Assembly (NCBI GenBank): GCA_015039315.1
Contig: WIDE01000033.1
Coordinates: forward strand, 176,827 to 190,323
Source: Clavulina sp. PMI_390
Taxonomy: Eukaryota; Basidiomycota; Agaricomycetes; Cantharellales; Hydnaceae
DNA length: 13,497 bases
Reading direction: 5' to 3'
Of the stretch, positions 11,143-13,497 are shown piece after piece. The notes below the pieces were generated by a model. That model saw nothing but the letters and a program-made list of their open reading frames with translations. It did not search any database and was not told where the DNA came from. Position 1 is the stretch's first letter, and the number at the start of each line of letters is the position of its first letter. The translations under genes and the position numbers were made by a program.

Positions 11143-13497
11143 ATGCGCCTCTCCTTCCTCTCTCCACTGACTGTGCTGGCGGCGATATCGGTTGCTGCTG
11201 CGTATGAGGTCGACATATCTGACAAAAGCTCTTCGAGGGAAGTATGCTCTGGAATGTGGGCAGGTCCAGATACCTACATCAATGGTAATGTTTCTTCTTG
11301 GCTGGAGTGTAAAAGCTTTATTAACATCTGTTCCCTCAGTGACATTTGGAGAGAAGAGTGTTGGCCGGCTTGCGATGGTCATTTATGAATTCTCAGATAT
11401 GAACTACCTTGGTAAAGTTACACAAAACGAGAATGCATTCCCTGTGAGTCTATGAAGTGGTCGAACTTCCACCTGTGAGGCACTCACCCTTAGGTTTCGT
11501 AAACAGGTCATCACCTGGGTGTGCACAACGGACGCCATGCGCGCCAACCTATGCGGGCAAAGCGAGCTAGGAAAATTTATTGTCGATCTGCCATCTGGAG
11601 TCTCCATCAACGACACCTCAATATGGAGTGGAAGTGTTGGATTCCAAAACTCCTCCTTACCAGCAAGCACGGACGCATCGTCTGGCTTTTGGAATCCGCC
11701 TGGAGGCACTCCCTCTCTTCCATCAGAAGCAACAGATAATGGTCCGACGAATTGGCGTCGTCAGCTTGACCCACCAACAGTCTCTTACACCAACGAGCCA
11801 ATCCATTATCTTGTACCAAAGAAAGGCTACTATTGTGTTGGTACGCGGGTAGAAGCCTCTTCTCTCTTTAGCAGCCTCCCTAATTGCACTTTCCCCGTCT
11901 AGGTACCGTCCCGGTAGCATACACGGCTGGCGACATGGCAATCCCTTCCCATGCATCATTTGACGGAAAGGTTCTCTTCCAAAATGCCTTCCGAGGCAAG
12001 CTTCCTGCGACGGATTATCCCAAGATCAACGTACGGTGCATTTGTCGCAATATTACGTTCATTTACTAAACATCTCTACGTAATCCTTAGTTCTATTTAA
12101 TTCTGACCGCTGCCTATCTCGTCCTGGGCGGTTGGTGGGGATACCTTTGCTATAAGCACAAGGAGGACATTCTCCCTATTCAGGTGAACAGGAACTTATC
12201 TCCTCCAGAATCTCGCTGACCGTTCTATTTATTCCCCCTTGCATCAGTTCTACATCTCATGTCTTGTGGGATTCCTTATCGTGGAAATGCTTGCAAGCTG
12301 GGGTAAGGATCTTCAACTTGACCCTCTTAATTTCGCTGATCGTGCTCCAAATATAGCCTACTATCGTTACTTGAATGCACATGGCTCAGGCACTGCGTCT
12401 GTGGCATTCCTCATTGTTGGTGAGTATCTAATTGAGTCGCTGCTTCTTGTTGTATCCTTAACGCCGTGATATCTAGTTGCAATTTTGGACGCTGGAAGGA
12501 ACTCGCTTTCGTTCTTCCTCTTGCTGATTGTGTCTTTGGGACTATCAGTTGTACGTGAGGAGATTCCGTTTATGAGGCGAGCCCAGATTCTCGCAGGGGC
12601 GCATTTCGTATTCGGCGGTGCGTTGCTATACCTGCTCACAAGTTCTCGAGGTAGTTTCCTGATCGACCAGCCTCTAGTAATGTATGCTGTCGCAGTTGTG
12701 GAGATTCAACTCGAGGTCGTATCGCTGGCAACATTGTTATTCTTCGTCATGCCCTTATCTCTCACTTTGACAACATTTTTGCTATGGATCATGTACGGCC
12801 TCCAAGGTATGTTGTGTATACCTCGGATTGCTGACATTATCTGATTCTTACCGTTCGTTTTTCTAGCCACCATCGCTGAACTCACAGCACGCAAGCAGAC
12901 ATACAAGCTGTCCATGTTCCGTAAACTTCACATCATTCTCATTGTCGCCGTTCTGATCATCATCGGATTCTTCGTCGTTACCACCATGAACTTCTCCAGC
13001 CGTTATGAAGAAGGTAACGCACCACCTCTCGCCTAGACTTGCGCCATGCTAACACCCTGCTTTCTCAGACTTTGCCGCCAAGACCTGGCCCTACAGATGG
13101 TGGCTTATGGATGGTTATCTCGCGATTCTCTTCTTCGTTGTGTTTGCGGCTATCGCATTCCTCTGGCGTCCTACAGGGAACAACCGCCGTCTTGCCATGT
13201 CTACTGAGCTCGCCCAAGATGAAGATGATGCTGAAGGACGCGATGCCGAGGCTTACGATCTGGAGGCTATGGTACACCAAGGCATGCCACTCCACCCCGA
13301 TGATGACGAGGGCGGAATCCGGTTGGGAGGTCGCGAGCAGGGGCTGCACGGGGATGATGTCGTTTTTGAGATTGGTGACGATGATGAGCCTACTACGGCG
13401 GGGACCCCTGCCGCAAACCGGGGGAAAGCTAATGGGTCAGGAGAGGATGACGGATATGAGATTCCTGAAGACGAAGATGATCATGAGAGCCATGGCC
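11143..13497 (+). CDS. PTM1: PTM1-like lung seven-transmembrane (GOST) protein, 3' end outside window
   Basis: Exons: 11143-11284, 11340-11443, 11507-11840, 11903-12030, 12091-12183, 12248-12302, 12357-12419, 12477-12617, 12678-12806, 12867-13013, 13069-13497 (open at the window end); at least 588 aa. Residues 1-20 are a signal peptide. The lumenal domain (about 21-236) contains EVCSGMWAGPDTYINVTFG and LAMVIYEFSDMNYLGKVT, typical of fungal Lung_7-TM_R proteins. Hydrophobic segments lie near 237-257, 268-284, 298-336 (two), 345-365, 372-395, 418-437 and 457-478. The signature LAGAHFVFG and LTLTTFLLWIMYGL, followed by ARKQTYKLSMFRKL, fit the family. The cytosolic tail is strongly acidic (QDEDDAEG.., IGDDDEP.., IPEDEDDHES) and has no stop before 13497. 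Yeast PTM1 relatives (GOST/TMEM87 type) reside in Golgi/endosomal membranes. Intron 12618-12677 is placed because its removal restores LAGAHFVFGVMYAVAVV. Confidence 0.9.
12618..12677 (+). other. Frame-neutral 60-nt intron 8 of the PTM1-like gene
   Basis: It starts GTGCGT and ends CTCTAG, is exactly 20 codons long and has no in-frame stop, so reading through it also gives an open protein. Splicing is favoured because it joins FG to VMYAVAVV as in the family. Retention would insert 20 residues with a polar stretch (LTSSRGSFLIDQP) into a membrane segment. Confidence 0.65.

Noticed and set aside
12485..12844. 119-codon frame as a stand-alone membrane protein
   Set aside because: It is exons 8-9 of the PTM1-like gene read through intron 8 and into intron 9.

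Overview
The window looks like fungal nuclear DNA, most likely from a mushroom-forming basidiomycete (Agaricomycetes). The evidence is dense short introns (51-89 nt, GT-AG), several very small exons, and a mix of conserved eukaryotic housekeeping genes with secreted plant-cell-wall enzymes. The phylum is inferred from gene architecture; no marker gene fixes it. All exon boundaries were worked out by hand from splice sites, reading-frame continuity and recalled family motifs.

Layout. 442-1918 (+) is a CWC25-type splicing factor with 3 exons. 2257-3366 (-) and 4828-5920 (-) are two complete GH11 endo-1,4-beta-xylanases in head-to-tail tandem. Each has 7 exons of matching size, including 8-nt and 12-nt micro-exons, and homology continues into both flanks. 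7003-8267 (+) is a secreted protein resembling beta-jelly-roll polysaccharide lyases, with 9 exons including a 9-nt micro-exon. 8496-10893 (-) is a circularly permuted GTPase of the GNL1/HSR1 family with 6 exons. 11143-13497 (+) is a PTM1/lung-7TM (GOST) Golgi membrane protein, cut by the window end after at least 11 exons. Gene-poor stretches are 1-441, 1919-2256, 3367-4827 and 5921-7002.

How it fits together. Three secreted carbohydrate-active (or probably so) genes form a block of about 6 kb between housekeeping genes for splicing, GTPase function and Golgi trafficking. The two xylanases share a TATA block, a GC-rich upstream block and a GGCTAA-type element, so they are probably co-regulated. 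The GTPase and the PTM1 gene are divergently transcribed from a 249-bp shared promoter.

Most notable is the xylanase gene structure. The catalytic acid/base glutamate of both enzymes lies in the 12-nt micro-exon, whose skipping would be frame-neutral but would remove that residue. Other points are a perfect inverted GGCTAA repeat in one xylanase promoter and a non-canonical G4 motif (TKSG instead of TKxD) in the GTPase. No mobile element, CRISPR array, tRNA or rRNA was recognised.
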